Origin: an uncultured Lentisphaerota bacterium
Lineage (GTDB): Bacteria > Verrucomicrobiota > Kiritimatiellia > CAIQIC01
DNA length: 64,000 nucleotides
Direction: 5' to 3'
Assembly: GCA_903889245.1 (NCBI GenBank)
Contig: CAISWQ010000033.1
Span: 61,692-125,691, forward strand
Made by a program: the position numbers and the translations under genes. Positions 39,728-49,062 of this stretch are shown here, piece by piece; positions within the stretch are counted from its first letter, which is position 1, and every line of letters begins with the position of its first letter. Under the pieces are notes generated by a model. It saw only the letters and a list, made by a program, of their open reading frames with translations. It did no database searches and was not told the origin of the DNA.

Positions 39728-40888
39728 ATGAGCACGGCGGAAGCCACCGTGGCGCTGCCGCCGGGTTTTGCGCCGGCGGCGGAGGGCTCGCGCGAGGCCG
39801 AGGCCTACTTCCTCAACATGGGCCCGCAGCATCCGAGCACGCACGGCGTGCTGCGCCTGGTCGTCCGCCTCGATGGCGAGACCGTCCTCGGCGTCGTCCC
39901 CCACCCCGGCTACATCCATCGCGGCATCGAGAAGATGGGCGAGAACATGACGGTGCTGCAGTACCTGCACCTGACCGACCGCATGGACTATTTGAGCGCG
40001 CTGTTCAACAGCCACAGCGTCTGCCTCGCGGTGGAGCAGGCGCTCGGGCTGGGCGTGCCGGAGCGCGCGGAATATATCCGCGTGATCATGTCCGAGCTGC
40101 AGCGGATCGCCTCGCACATGCTCTGGTGGGGTGTGTTCGGCATGGACCTGGGCGCGATCACGACGTTCTTCTATGGCTTCCGCGACCACGAGTTCATCTC
40201 GCAGCTCTTCGAGCAGGTCTGCGGTGCGCGGCTGACGCTGAACTATTTCCGGCCCGGTGGCGTCGCGCAGGATGTGCCGGCGGACTTCGTGCCGCAGGTG
40301 AAGAAAATCATCGCGCAGACGCGCCGCTCGCTCGACGAGTTTGACCGGCTGCTGACGCAGAATGTGATCATTCAGGAACGCACGCGCGGCATCGGCGTGC
40401 TCCCGCCAGAGAGGGCCTTGAGCTACGGCTGCTCCGGCGCGGTGCTGCGCGCGTCCGGCGTCAGCTTCGACATCCGCAAGCACAATCCCTATTCGCTCTA
40501 CGACCGCTTCGACTTCGAGGTGCCGCTCGGAAAAAACGGCGACTGTTTCGACCGCTACGAGGTGCGCCTGCGCGAGATGGCGCAGTCGGTGCGCATCCTC
40601 GAACAGGCGGTGACGCAGTTCCCGGCGGCCGGCCCGTGGCGCGCGAAGGAGCCGGCGCACTACAAGCTGCCGGCGGGCGCGTGGTTCCACTGGGTCGAGG
40701 CCGCGCGCGGCGCGTTCGGCACGTTCCTCGTCGCCGATGGCGGCGCGAAGCCCGTCCGCATCAAAAACCGCTCGCCGGGATTCTCCAATCTTTCGGTGCT
40801 CGATGAGCTCGCGCGCGGCGCGAAGCTCGCCGACCTCGTAACCATTCTTTCCACCCTCGACATCGTGGTGCCCGACATTGATCGCTAG
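39728..40888 (+). CDS. nuoD: NADH-quinone oxidoreductase subunit D (complex I)
   Basis: The 386-residue protein is the 49-kDa-type subunit forming the quinone site. It shows LNMGPQHPSTHGVLRL, PGYIHRGIEKMGE and the conserved C-terminal DIVVPDIDR. A GAGGTGG ribosome-binding site precedes the ATG. It is encoded separately from NuoC, which is fused to NuoB here. The stop overlaps the presumed TTG start of nuoH. Confidence 0.96.
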   Translation: MSTAEATVALPPGFAPAAEGSREAEAYFLNMGPQHPSTHGVLRLVVRLDGETVLGVVPHPGYIHRGIEKMGENMTVLQYLHLTDRMDYLSALFNSHSVCLAVEQALGLGVPERAEYIRVIMSELQRIASHMLWWGVFGMDLGAITTFFYGFRDHEFISQLFEQVCGARLTLNYFRPGGVAQDVPADFVPQVKKIIAQTRRSLDEFDRLLTQNVIIQERTRGIGVLPPERALSYGCSGAVLRASGVSFDIRKHNPYSLYDRFDFEVPLGKNGDCFDRYEVRLREMAQSVRILEQAVTQFPAAGPWRAKEPAHYKLPAGAWFHWVEAARGAFGTFLVADGGAKPVRIKNRSPGFSNLSVLDELARGAKLADLVTILSTLDIVVPDIDR

Positions 40889-41999
40889 TCTCCATAGCCC
40901 GCTGGCGACCGAGCTGGCCGCACGCTACCCGGCGACGCACCCCGTCGGCGACTGGGTGCGCGCGCACCTCTCGCCGTTCGGCGCGTTCACGGTCAACGCG
41001 CTGCTCGCGCTTGCGCTGACGACCGTGTTCGTCAGCCTGACGGCGCTGTTCCTTGTGTGGATGGAGCGCAAGGTCTGCGCGCGGTTCCAGCTCCGGCTCG
41101 GCCCGAACCGCGTCGGCCCGTTCGGCCTGTTGCAGACGCTGGCCGATGGCGCCAAGCTGTTCCTCAAGGAATCGTTCATGCCGCGCGAGGCCGATTTCTT
41201 CGTCTATCACCTCGCGCCGCTGATCCCGATCACGTCCTCATTCATGGTCTTCTGCGTGCTGCCGTTCGACCACCACATCCAGATCGCCGATCCGCAGGGC
41301 GGGCTGATCTACCTTGCCGCGTTCCTCGGCATGGGCGTGTTCGGCGTGTTGCTCGCGGGCTGGGCCTCGAACAACAAGTACTCGCTGCTCGGCGGCATGC
41401 GCTCCGGCGCGCAGATGATCGCCTACGAAATCTCCTACGTGCTCTGCCTGCTGCTGATCGTGCTCGCGAGCGGCTCGGCCTCGACGCGCGACATCGTCCT
41501 CGCGCAGCACGGCACCGTGCTCAACTGGTGGCTGTTCAAGCTGCCGGGCTGCGGCGCGCTCGGCTTCCTCATCTTCCTCATCTCCTCGACCGCCGAGCTG
41601 CACCGCGCGCCGTTCGACATCGCCGAGGCCGAGAGCGAGCTGACCGGCGGCTTCCACACCGAGTATTCCGGCATGGGCTTCTCGATGTTCTTCCTCTCGG
41701 AATATTCCAACCTGTTCGTCGCCGCCGGGCTGGGCACGACGCTCTTCCTCGGCGGTTTCCTCGCGCCGCAGTTCGGCCTCGGCCCGCTCGACCGCGCGCT
41801 GGACCTCGTCCCCGGCTTCGCCTGGTTTCTGCTGAAGGTCTACGGCCTGATCTACCTCTATATGTGGCTGCGCTGGACGTTCCCGCGCCTGCGCGTGGAC
41901 CAGCTCATGGCGCTGGAGTGGAAATTCCTGCTGCCGCTCGCGCTCGGCAACCTCGCCATCGCGGCGGTGCTGGTGACGCTGGGGTGGCTGCTGCCATGA
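40878..41999 (+). CDS. nuoH: NADH-quinone oxidoreductase subunit H (complex I)
   Basis: The 373-residue membrane subunit contains FQLRLGPNRVGPFGLLQTLADG, the quinone-cavity loop FDIAEAESELTGGFHTEYSGM and eight or so helices. The frame has no ATG near its beginning; the TTG at 40878 overlapping the nuoD stop is the likely start (a GTG near 40957 is an alternative). It forms the link between the quinone pocket and the proton-pumping arm. Confidence 0.94.
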   Translation: MIASLHSPLATELAARYPATHPVGDWVRAHLSPFGAFTVNALLALALTTVFVSLTALFLVWMERKVCARFQLRLGPNRVGPFGLLQTLADGAKLFLKESFMPREADFFVYHLAPLIPITSSFMVFCVLPFDHHIQIADPQGGLIYLAAFLGMGVFGVLLAGWASNNKYSLLGGMRSGAQMIAYEISYVLCLLLIVLASGSASTRDIVLAQHGTVLNWWLFKLPGCGALGFLIFLISSTAELHRAPFDIAEAESELTGGFHTEYSGMGFSMFFLSEYSNLFVAAGLGTTLFLGGFLAPQFGLGPLDRALDLVPGFAWFLLKVYGLIYLYMWLRWTFPRLRVDQLMALEWKFLLPLALGNLAIAAVLVTLGWLLP

Positions 42000-42463
42000 A
42001 GACCCCCGTGTCAGAGCGCCCCTGCTGCCATTTCTTCCGCGCCATTGCGAGCGCCGCCAAGTCGCTGGTCACGGGACTCGGCATCACCGGCCGTTACCTC
42101 GCGCACCCGCGGGAGGTCGTCACCGCGGAATATCCCGACAACCGCGACGGCCTGAAGTTCGCGCCCCGTTACCGCGGGCCGGTGACGATGCCGCACGATG
42201 CCGCGGGCGAGCACCGCTGCACCGCGTGCGGGCTCTGCGAGAAGGCCTGCCCGAACGGCACGCTCTCGGTCCTGCCGCAGCGCAACTGCGCCGATAAACG
42301 CGTGCTCGGAAAACTCGTGTACCGCCTCGGCCAGTGCACCTTCTGCGGCCTGTGCGTCGAGGCCTGCCCGTTCGACGCCCTCGCGATGAGCCACGAATAT
42401 GAGCTCGCCAGCGACGACAAGGCGCAGTTCGAGCGCGTGCTCAATCGCAAGGAGGGCCGATGA
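41996..42463 (+). CDS. nuoI: NADH-quinone oxidoreductase subunit I (complex I, 2x[4Fe-4S])
   Basis: The 155-residue protein has two ferredoxin motifs: Cys75, 78, 81 and 85 (CTACGLCEKACP) and Cys114, 117, 120 and 124 (CTFCGLCVEACP), binding clusters N6a and N6b. The start overlaps the nuoH stop (ATGA) and the stop overlaps nuoJ. It passes electrons to NuoB. With NuoE, F and G absent it would be the outermost redox subunit encoded here. Confidence 0.95.
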   Translation: MKTPVSERPCCHFFRAIASAAKSLVTGLGITGRYLAHPREVVTAEYPDNRDGLKFAPRYRGPVTMPHDAAGEHRCTACGLCEKACPNGTLSVLPQRNCADKRVLGKLVYRLGQCTFCGLCVEACPFDALAMSHEYELASDDKAQFERVLNRKEGR

Positions 42464-43011
42464 GCATCACCGACCTGCTGTTCTACGCCGATGCCGCGCT
42501 GATCCTCGGCTCCGCGCTGCTCGCGGTCTCGCTGCGCCATGTGCTGCACGCCGCGCTCGCGTTGATGATGGCGCTGTTCAGCACCGCCGGGCTGTTCCTG
42601 CTCTTGCAGGCCGAGTTCGCCGCGCTCGTGCAGGTGCTGGTCTATATCGGCGGCGTCGTGATCTTCATCGTGTACACGATTTTGCTGACCGCGCAGGTGG
42701 GCGACGCGCTGCCGCGCATCGGCACCGCCAAGAACCTGCGCGCGGCGGCGGGTGCGCTGGTCTTCTGCGCACTGCTGCTGGGCGTGCTCTGGCTCGGCCA
42801 CGCGGGCGAGGCCATCGCCGATCACGCCGGCAACGCCGTGCTCGCGCAGGCCGGCGGCGTCAAGGCGATCGGCCGCCGCCTGCTCTCCACCAAGCCCGAT
42901 GGCTTCCTCGTCCCCTTTGAAATCATCTCGCTCCTGCTGCTCGCCGCGCTCGTCGGCGCGATCAGCATCGCGCGCAAACCCGCGGGCGACGCGGGGGAGG
43001 CGGCGCGATGA
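42460..43011 (+). CDS. nuoJ: NADH-quinone oxidoreductase subunit J (complex I)
   Basis: The 183-residue membrane subunit has five predicted helices, with QVLVYIGGVVIFIVYTILLTAQ as the conserved third helix. ATGA overlaps join it to nuoI and nuoK. Confidence 0.93.
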   Translation: MSITDLLFYADAALILGSALLAVSLRHVLHAALALMMALFSTAGLFLLLQAEFAALVQVLVYIGGVVIFIVYTILLTAQVGDALPRIGTAKNLRAAAGALVFCALLLGVLWLGHAGEAIADHAGNAVLAQAGGVKAIGRRLLSTKPDGFLVPFEIISLLLLAALVGAISIARKPAGDAGEAAR

Positions 43012-43313
43012 ACCTGACCAACTGCCTCGTCCTCGCGGCGCTCGTTTTCGCGTGCGGCGTCTTCGGCCTGTTGCGCAGCCGGCACATCATCAACCTGCTG
43101 ATCTCCATCGAGCTGATGCTCAACGCAGTGATGATCAACTTCATCGCCTTCGCGCATTTCCGCGCGGCCGACCCGACCGCCGGCTCGGTCTTCGTCATCT
43201 TCATCATCGCGCTGACCTCGGCGGAGATGGCCGTGGCGCTCGCCGTGGTCATGGCGCTCTACCGCCAACGCCACCCGCTCGACGTGGAAAGGATGAAACG
43301 GCTCCGTGGCTGA
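43008..43313 (+). CDS. nuoK: NADH-quinone oxidoreductase subunit K (complex I)
   Basis: The 101-residue subunit has three helices. SIELMLNAVMINFIAFAH carries the conserved glutamate of helix 2 and LTSAEMAVALAVV that of helix 3, both needed for proton transfer. Overlaps nuoJ by ATGA; nuoL begins inside its last codons. Confidence 0.95.
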   Translation: MNLTNCLVLAALVFACGVFGLLRSRHIINLLISIELMLNAVMINFIAFAHFRAADPTAGSVFVIFIIALTSAEMAVALAVVMALYRQRHPLDVERMKRLRG

Positions 43314-45234
43314 GCACGCGACAACCTGGGCCATCTCAAACTCGTGGCTGACGCTCGCGCTGCCGCTGGCCGCGTTCCTCGTCAACGGCCTGCTGCTCGG
43401 CCGCCGCGCGCCGCGCGCCGCCGCGGCGTTCGCCGTGCTGGCGAATCTCGCCGCCGCGGTCGTCGCCGTGCTGGTCGCCCGCGACTACTTCGCCCCCGCG
43501 CAGCCCGCGCCGCTGCTCGCGTGGAGCTGCCCGTGGCTGGAGCTGCCGCACTTCGCCGGCGGCCTGACGCTCAGCCTCGGCTGCTGGCTCGACCCGCTCT
43601 CGGTGATGATGCTCGTGCTGATCACGGTCATCTCGACGCTTGTCCACCTCTACGCCGCCGGCTATCTGCGTGGCGACCCGGGCTTCGGCCGCTTCTTCGC
43701 GCTGCTGCCATTCTTCGCGTTCGCCATGACCGGCCTCGTGATCGCGCCCGACCTCATCCAACTCTACATCTTCTGGGAACTGGTCGGCCTCGCCTCCTAT
43801 GTGCTGATCGGTTTCTGGTACACCAAGCCCAGCGCGGTCGAAGCCTCGAAGAAGGCGTTTGTCATCACGCGCTTCGCCGACGCGTTCTTCCTGATCGGCA
43901 TCGCGCTGGTCGCCACCGTGCTCGGCACTGTGCAGTTCGCGGCAGTCAATGCGCCCGCCGCGGGCGCGGCGCTCGCGCAGCCGGTCGCGTTTGGCGGCCA
44001 CAGCTTCAGCCTGCTCGCGCTCGCCGCCGTCCTGCTGTTCGCCGGCGGCTGGGGCAAGTCCGCGCTGTTCCCGCTGCACGTCTGGCTGCCCGACGCGATG
44101 GAAGGCCCGACGCCGGTCTCCTCGATCATCCACTCCGCGACAATGGTCGTCGCCGGCGTCTTCCTGACCGCGCGCCTGTTCCCGCTGTTCGCCGCCGCCG
44201 GCTCCGCGCTCTTCCTTGCCGAGACGCTCGGCGCGTTCACCGCGCTGCTGGCCGCGCTCATGGCGTGCGTGCAGACCGATATCAAGCGCGTGCTCGCCTA
44301 CTCCACGCTCTCGCAGCTCGGCTTCATGATGTTCGCGCTCGGTGTCGCCGACCCCGCCGCGCCCGCCGGCTACACGGCCGCGCTGTTTCACGTCTTCACG
44401 CACGCCTTCTTCAAGTGCATGCTCTTCCTCTGCGCCGGCCTCCTGATCCACGCCGCGCACACCCACGACCTGCGTGGCATGGGCGGGCTGCGCCGCAAGC
44501 TGCCGCTGACACACGCCGCGACGCTCGTCGGCTGCCTCGCGCTCGCCGGCCTCTGGCCGCTCTCCGGCTTCTTCAGCAAGGACGCGATCCTCGCCGCCGC
44601 GTGGACCAGCGGCAAGCCGTGGATCTTCGCCGTCGGCCTCGCCACCAGTGTGCTGACCGCGTTCTACATGGCGCGCCTCTACCTGCTCGCCTTCGCCGGC
44701 GCCTCGCGCGCGGGGGGGCGCGACGCGCACGCCCACGAGGATCCGTTGATGGCGCTGCCCGTCGCCGTGCTCGCGGTGCCGAGCGCCGCCGCCGGCTGGT
44801 GCGCGGAAAAATTCTTCACGCACCATCTGCTGCCGCCGGGCGCGACCGCCGGCCACGCCGCGCACGCCGCGTGGGTCCCGTGGGTCGCCCTCGGCGCGGC
44901 GCTCGCCGGCCTGCTGTTCGCCGCGTTCCGCTACGGCCGCGGCTTCGTGCCGGGCGCGCCGCGGCATCCCGCCGTGCGCGTCGCCTATAACCGCTTCTAC
45001 GTGGACGAACTCTGGCTTGTCTTCGCCCACTGGTTCATGTTCACGCTCGTCGCCGCGCCCGCGAAGTGGTTCGATTCCGTCATCATTGATGGCACGCTCG
45101 ACACCTCCGCGTGGCTGCTGCAGAAGTGCGGCGCGCTGCAGCGCGCGTGGCAGAACGGCCACGTCCAGCGCTACCTTGCGGCGATGCTCGCCGGCCTGCT
45201 CGCGCTCTACCTGCTGGGGGTGCTGCTCCCATGA
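43306..45234 (+). CDS. nuoL: NADH-quinone oxidoreductase subunit L (complex I, antiporter-like)
   Basis: The 642-residue subunit has about 16 helices and the lateral C-terminal region. It includes FWELVGLASYVLIGFWY (the conserved Glu), GGWGKSALFPLHVWLPDAMEGPTPVS with the key Lys and HVFTHAFFKCMLFLCAG. The start is GTG at 43306, overlapping nuoK. The very long antisense frame here is a GC-shadow. It is the distal proton channel. Confidence 0.95.
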   Translation: MAEHATTWAISNSWLTLALPLAAFLVNGLLLGRRAPRAAAAFAVLANLAAAVVAVLVARDYFAPAQPAPLLAWSCPWLELPHFAGGLTLSLGCWLDPLSVMMLVLITVISTLVHLYAAGYLRGDPGFGRFFALLPFFAFAMTGLVIAPDLIQLYIFWELVGLASYVLIGFWYTKPSAVEASKKAFVITRFADAFFLIGIALVATVLGTVQFAAVNAPAAGAALAQPVAFGGHSFSLLALAAVLLFAGGWGKSALFPLHVWLPDAMEGPTPVSSIIHSATMVVAGVFLTARLFPLFAAAGSALFLAETLGAFTALLAALMACVQTDIKRVLAYSTLSQLGFMMFALGVADPAAPAGYTAALFHVFTHAFFKCMLFLCAGLLIHAAHTHDLRGMGGLRRKLPLTHAATLVGCLALAGLWPLSGFFSKDAILAAAWTSGKPWIFAVGLATSVLTAFYMARLYLLAFAGASRAGGRDAHAHEDPLMALPVAVLAVPSAAAGWCAEKFFTHHLLPPGATAGHAAHAAWVPWVALGAALAGLLFAAFRYGRGFVPGAPRHPAVRVAYNRFYVDELWLVFAHWFMFTLVAAPAKWFDSVIIDGTLDTSAWLLQKCGALQRAWQNGHVQRYLAAMLAGLLALYLLGVLLP

Positions 45235-46745
45235 TCCCGACCACGCTCACGCCCGGCGCGTTCGCGCTCTCGCTCACGTGGGGCCTGCCCGCGCTGACGA
45301 TCCTCGTGCTCGCGCTGCTGCCGGAGTCGCGCGCGCGGCTCATCCGCGGCGTCAGCCTCGCCAGCGCACTGCTCAACCTCGCGCTCGTCGCCGGGCTGAT
45401 CGCGGCGTGGCCGGCGCACCGCCCGCCCGCCGGCGCAGAGGTGCCGCTCGCCTTTGCCGCGCGCCTTCCGTGGTTTAGCCAGCCGAACATCAGCTACTTC
45501 GTCGGCGTGGACGGCCTCTCGTTGCTCATGATGCTACTCGCCGCCATCATCGCCGTCTGCGGCGTGCTCGTGAGCTGGCGCATCGAGACCCGTGCGAAGG
45601 AGTTTTTCATCTTCATGCAGGTGCTGCTCGCCGGCGTCTTCGGCTGCTTCATCTCGTTCGACCTCTTCACCTTCTTCCTCTTCAACGAGGTCACGCTGAT
45701 CCCCACCTACCTGCTCATCGGCGTCTTCGGCTCCGGGCGCAAGGAATACTGCGCGATGAAGCTGAATCTGATGCTCTTCGCCGGCTCCGCGCTGGTGCTC
45801 GTCGGGCTGCTCGGCCTCTACTTCGCCTCGGGCCTGCACACCTTCGATCTCTTCGCGCTCGCGCAGGTACGCTTCCCGGCCGACTTCCAGCACTGGGCCT
45901 TTCCGGCGCTGTTCCTCGGCTTCGGCGTGCTCGGCGCGCTCTTCCCGTTCCACACCTGGTCGCCCGACGGCCACAGCTCCGCGCCGACCGCGATCTCGAT
46001 GTTCCTCGCCGGCGTCCACATGAAGCTCGGCGGCTACGGCTGCCTGCGCGTCGCCATGTTCCTGCTGCCAGAGGGCGCGCGCGAATGGATGAACGTCTTC
46101 CTCGTCCTCTCCACCATCAACATCCTCTACGGCGCGTTCGTCGCCGTGAAGCAGACCGACCTGAAGTACATCAACGCCTACTCCTCCGTCTCGCACTGCG
46201 GCCTCGTCCTCTTCGGCTACGCCGCGCTGAACTTCCTCGGCCTGCGCGGCGCGGTGCTCCAGATGTTCTCGCATGGCCTGCTCACCGCGCTGATCTTCGC
46301 CGTCATTGGCATGCTCTACGGCCGCACGCATACCCGCCAACTCGGCGAGCTCGGCGGCCTGATGACGCGCCTGCCGTTCATCGGCGTCGCCTTCACGCTC
46401 GCCGCACTCGCCGGCCTCGGCCTGCCCGGCCTCTCCGGCTTCGTCGCCGAGCTCAACGTCTTCCTCGGCGCATTCGCCCAGACGCCCTTGCTGAACAAAG
46501 TCTGCACCGTCCTCGCCATCCTTTCCATCGTCGTCACCGCCGTCTACCTGCTGCGCACCATCAACAAGGTGCTGCACGGTCCGCCGCAGGAGAAGGATGC
46601 CGGCCTCAAGGATGCCGACCTCGCCGAGCGCGCGGCGATCCTCATCCTGCTCGCCGGCGTCATCCTCATGGGCGTCTGGCCGCGCGCGATCACCTGGCTC
46701 GTGGATGACGCGCTGCAACCGATCGTGGAGCAACTGGCGCGATGA
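45231..46745 (+). CDS. nuoM: NADH-quinone oxidoreductase subunit M (complex I, antiporter-like)
   Basis: The 504-residue subunit has the expected Glu and Lys helices: FFLFNEVTLIPTYLLIGVFGSG and FLGFGVLGALFPFHTWSPDGHSSAPTA, plus VKQTDLKYINAYSSVSHCG. It overlaps nuoL and nuoN by 4 bp each. Normal length for the family. Confidence 0.95.
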   Translation: MIPTTLTPGAFALSLTWGLPALTILVLALLPESRARLIRGVSLASALLNLALVAGLIAAWPAHRPPAGAEVPLAFAARLPWFSQPNISYFVGVDGLSLLMMLLAAIIAVCGVLVSWRIETRAKEFFIFMQVLLAGVFGCFISFDLFTFFLFNEVTLIPTYLLIGVFGSGRKEYCAMKLNLMLFAGSALVLVGLLGLYFASGLHTFDLFALAQVRFPADFQHWAFPALFLGFGVLGALFPFHTWSPDGHSSAPTAISMFLAGVHMKLGGYGCLRVAMFLLPEGAREWMNVFLVLSTINILYGAFVAVKQTDLKYINAYSSVSHCGLVLFGYAALNFLGLRGAVLQMFSHGLLTALIFAVIGMLYGRTHTRQLGELGGLMTRLPFIGVAFTLAALAGLGLPGLSGFVAELNVFLGAFAQTPLLNKVCTVLAILSIVVTAVYLLRTINKVLHGPPQEKDAGLKDADLAERAAILILLAGVILMGVWPRAITWLVDDALQPIVEQLAR

Positions 46746-48181
46746 ACCTGCACACCGCCATCCTGCTTTTGCCTGATGCGCTCCTGCTCGCCGCGCCATT
46801 CATCGTCCTGTTCGTGGACCTCTTCTTTAACCCGCAACACGACGCGCGACCCGTCCGGCGCACGCTCACCGTGACATTGCTCGCCGTGCTCGCCGCGACC
46901 GGCGCCGCGCTCGCGTGGGGCGCGCCGGAGGTGGTGTTCCTGAACGCCTACCGCGTCGCGCCGTGGATGCTCTGGTTCAAGGCGTGCTTCGCCGGCGCCG
47001 CGCTGGTCGCCGCACGCATGGCCGAGCCGTGCTTCGCCGGCGCGGAGGGCCAGCCCGCGCGCCTGACGCGCCCCGGCGAATTCTTCACGCTCCTGGCCTT
47101 CGCCGCCGGCGGCATGAGCCTCACGCTCTCCGCGCGCGACCTCATCACCCTCTTCATCGGTCTCGAACTGGCGACCATCCCGCTCTACGTCCTCGCCGGC
47201 TACTACCGCCGCCACGAGGATTCCACCGAGGGCGCGATGAAATACATCATCATGGGCAGCCTCGCGACCGCCTTCGTCCTCTTCGGCTACTCGCTGCTCT
47301 ACGGCGCGGCCGGACACCTCCAGTTCGACGCCCTCGCCGCGCACCTCGCCGCGCATCCCGGCGACCCGCTCGTCCGCGCCGCCGCGCTCTTCATCTTCAC
47401 CGCCGCCGCCTTCAAGCTCGCGCTCGCCCCGTTCCACATGTGGGCGCCGGATGTCTACCACGGCGCGCCGCTGCCCGTCGCCGCGTTCCTCTCCACCGCC
47501 TCGAAGGCCGCCGCCGCCGGCTTCCTCGTCGTGCTGTTCTATGGCCCGCTCGCGCCCATCCGCCCCGCGCTCGCGCCCGTCTTCGCCATCCTCGCCGCCG
47601 TCACGATGCTCGTCGGTAACCTCGGCTCGTTGCGGCAGGAAAACTTCCGGCGGTTCATGGCTTATAGCTCCATCGCGCAGGCCGGCTACCTCCTGCTCGC
47701 CTTCCTCGCCGAGCGCGACTTCGCAGTCGGCGCGCTGCTCTACTTCCTCACCGTCTATCTCATCGCCAACCTCGCCGCCTTCTTCGTCTACGCCCTCGTG
47801 CGCGGCGAGGGCGTCGCGGCGGTCAACGGCCTCGCGCGCACGCATCCCGCGCTCGCCGCCGTGCTGCTGCTCGCGTTCTTCTCGCTCGCCGGCATCCCGC
47901 CGCTCGCCGGCTTTAACGGGAAATTCTGGCTGTTCACCGCCGCCGCCGGCGCGGGCCGCTACGGACTGGTGCTGTTCGCCGTGCTCAACGCCGTCGTCTC
48001 GCTCTACTACTACATGAACGTCATCCGCGCCGCCTACATCGAGCCGCCACCCGTCGGACGCAGCGTAAAAGTCCCGCGCGATGTCGCCTGGCTGCTCGCC
48101 CTGCTCGCCGCGCTGCTGCTCGGCCTCGCCCTCTGCCCCGCCTTCAACCGCGCCGTCTTCGCCGCCGCCGCCCGGCCCTGA
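46742..48181 (+). CDS. nuoN: NADH-quinone oxidoreductase subunit N (complex I, antiporter-like)
   Basis: The 479-residue subunit has LFIGLELATIPLYVLAGYYR, FKLALAPFHMWAPDVYHGAPLPV and FRRFMAYSSIAQAGY, the marks of NuoN. It is the last gene of the operon; the following gene (DUF2461) starts 170 bp later, so no nuoE, F or G is present on this side. No clear terminator was found in 48182-48351 beyond the repeats there. Confidence 0.95.
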   Translation: MNLHTAILLLPDALLLAAPFIVLFVDLFFNPQHDARPVRRTLTVTLLAVLAATGAALAWGAPEVVFLNAYRVAPWMLWFKACFAGAALVAARMAEPCFAGAEGQPARLTRPGEFFTLLAFAAGGMSLTLSARDLITLFIGLELATIPLYVLAGYYRRHEDSTEGAMKYIIMGSLATAFVLFGYSLLYGAAGHLQFDALAAHLAAHPGDPLVRAAALFIFTAAAFKLALAPFHMWAPDVYHGAPLPVAAFLSTASKAAAAGFLVVLFYGPLAPIRPALAPVFAILAAVTMLVGNLGSLRQENFRRFMAYSSIAQAGYLLLAFLAERDFAVGALLYFLTVYLIANLAAFFVYALVRGEGVAAVNGLARTHPALAAVLLLAFFSLAGIPPLAGFNGKFWLFTAAAGAGRYGLVLFAVLNAVVSLYYYMNVIRAAYIEPPPVGRSVKVPRDVAWLLALLAALLLGLALCPAFNRAVFAAAARP

Positions 48182-48273
48182 CCGGCGTAGCGGAATAGCC
48201 ACAAAAGAACGCCCAGCACATAGAGCTTTTTTGCTTTGCGAACTTTACGCCCCCTGCGGCGATCGAGGTCTGA

Positions 48274-48326
48274 TCTCTCCAAGGCTTGGGAAAATCACGA
48301 TTTCTTTTTCCAATTCTTGGAAAATT
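48274..48326. repeat. Dyad-repeat pair I after nuoN
   Basis: Centres 48284 and 48315, 31 bp apart, ending 26 bp before the DUF2461 start. Both copies have one or two mismatches. Confidence 0.85.
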
Positions 48327-48351
48327 TTCCGGCAGCCGGTAAGTTCGGCGC

Positions 48352-49056
48352 ATGCAAAAGCGCACCTCGGAACAGCCGCCGCGGATCACAGCGGCCACGA
48401 TGAAGTTCCTGCGGGATCTCAAGCAGAACAACAACCGCGCCTGGTTCGACGCGAACCGCCAGCGCTACGAGGCGGCGCGCGCGGAGTTCATCGCCGTGGT
48501 GGATGCGCTCCTCGCCGGACTCGCGCACCTTGATCCGCGCCTGCTCGAACTCGAGCCGGCCGACTGCATTTTCCGCATCAACCGCGACACGCGGTTCTCG
48601 CGCAGCCCGGAGCCCTACAAGATCCACTTCGGCGCGTTCATCACCGACCGCGGGCGCAAGGTGGACCGCGCCGGCTACTATTTTCATCTGCAGCCGGGCG
48701 GCTGCATGGTCGCCGGCGGACTGTATATGCCGCCCGCGCCGGAACTGCGCGCGGTCCGGCACGCCATCCTCGACAACGCCGCGGGGCTGCGGCAGGTCAT
48801 CGGCAAACGCGGTTTCGTCGCGGCGTTCGGCAGGGAACTGCCGGGTGCGAAGCTGAAGACCGCGCCGCGCGAAGTGCCCAAGGACCATCCCGACGTGGAC
48901 CTGCTGCGCCTGAAGAGCTTCGAGGTCTACCGCGACCTGCCCGACCGCGCGCTGCTCGCGCCCGACCTTATCGAGACGGTGATGCAGTATTTCGAGGCCA
49001 TGCACCCCTACGTGGCGTGGCTGAACAACACGCTCGACCGGTTCCTCAAGAAATAA
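48352..49056 (+). CDS. DUF2461 (TIGR02453) family protein
   Basis: The 234-residue cytoplasmic protein matches the DUF2461 family: FLRDLKQNNNRAWFDANRQRY, FRINRDTRFSRSPEPYK and GYYFHLQPGGCMVAGGLYMP. Function of the family is unknown. It is 6 bp from the following GH16 gene on the same strand, but the two need not be related. Confidence 0.87.
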   Translation: MQKRTSEQPPRITAATMKFLRDLKQNNNRAWFDANRQRYEAARAEFIAVVDALLAGLAHLDPRLLELEPADCIFRINRDTRFSRSPEPYKIHFGAFITDRGRKVDRAGYYFHLQPGGCMVAGGLYMPPAPELRAVRHAILDNAAGLRQVIGKRGFVAAFGRELPGAKLKTAPREVPKDHPDVDLLRLKSFEVYRDLPDRALLAPDLIETVMQYFEAMHPYVAWLNNTLDRFLKK

Positions 49057-49062
49057 AATCGC

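Noticed and set aside
43336..45162. Long antisense frame (about 600 codons) opposite nuoL
   Set aside because: Very Arg/Glu-rich shadow of a high-GC gene; nuoL on the other strand has all family motifs.
48182..48351. Rho-independent terminator after nuoN
   Set aside because: A TTTTTT run is present but I could not find a convincing stem before it.
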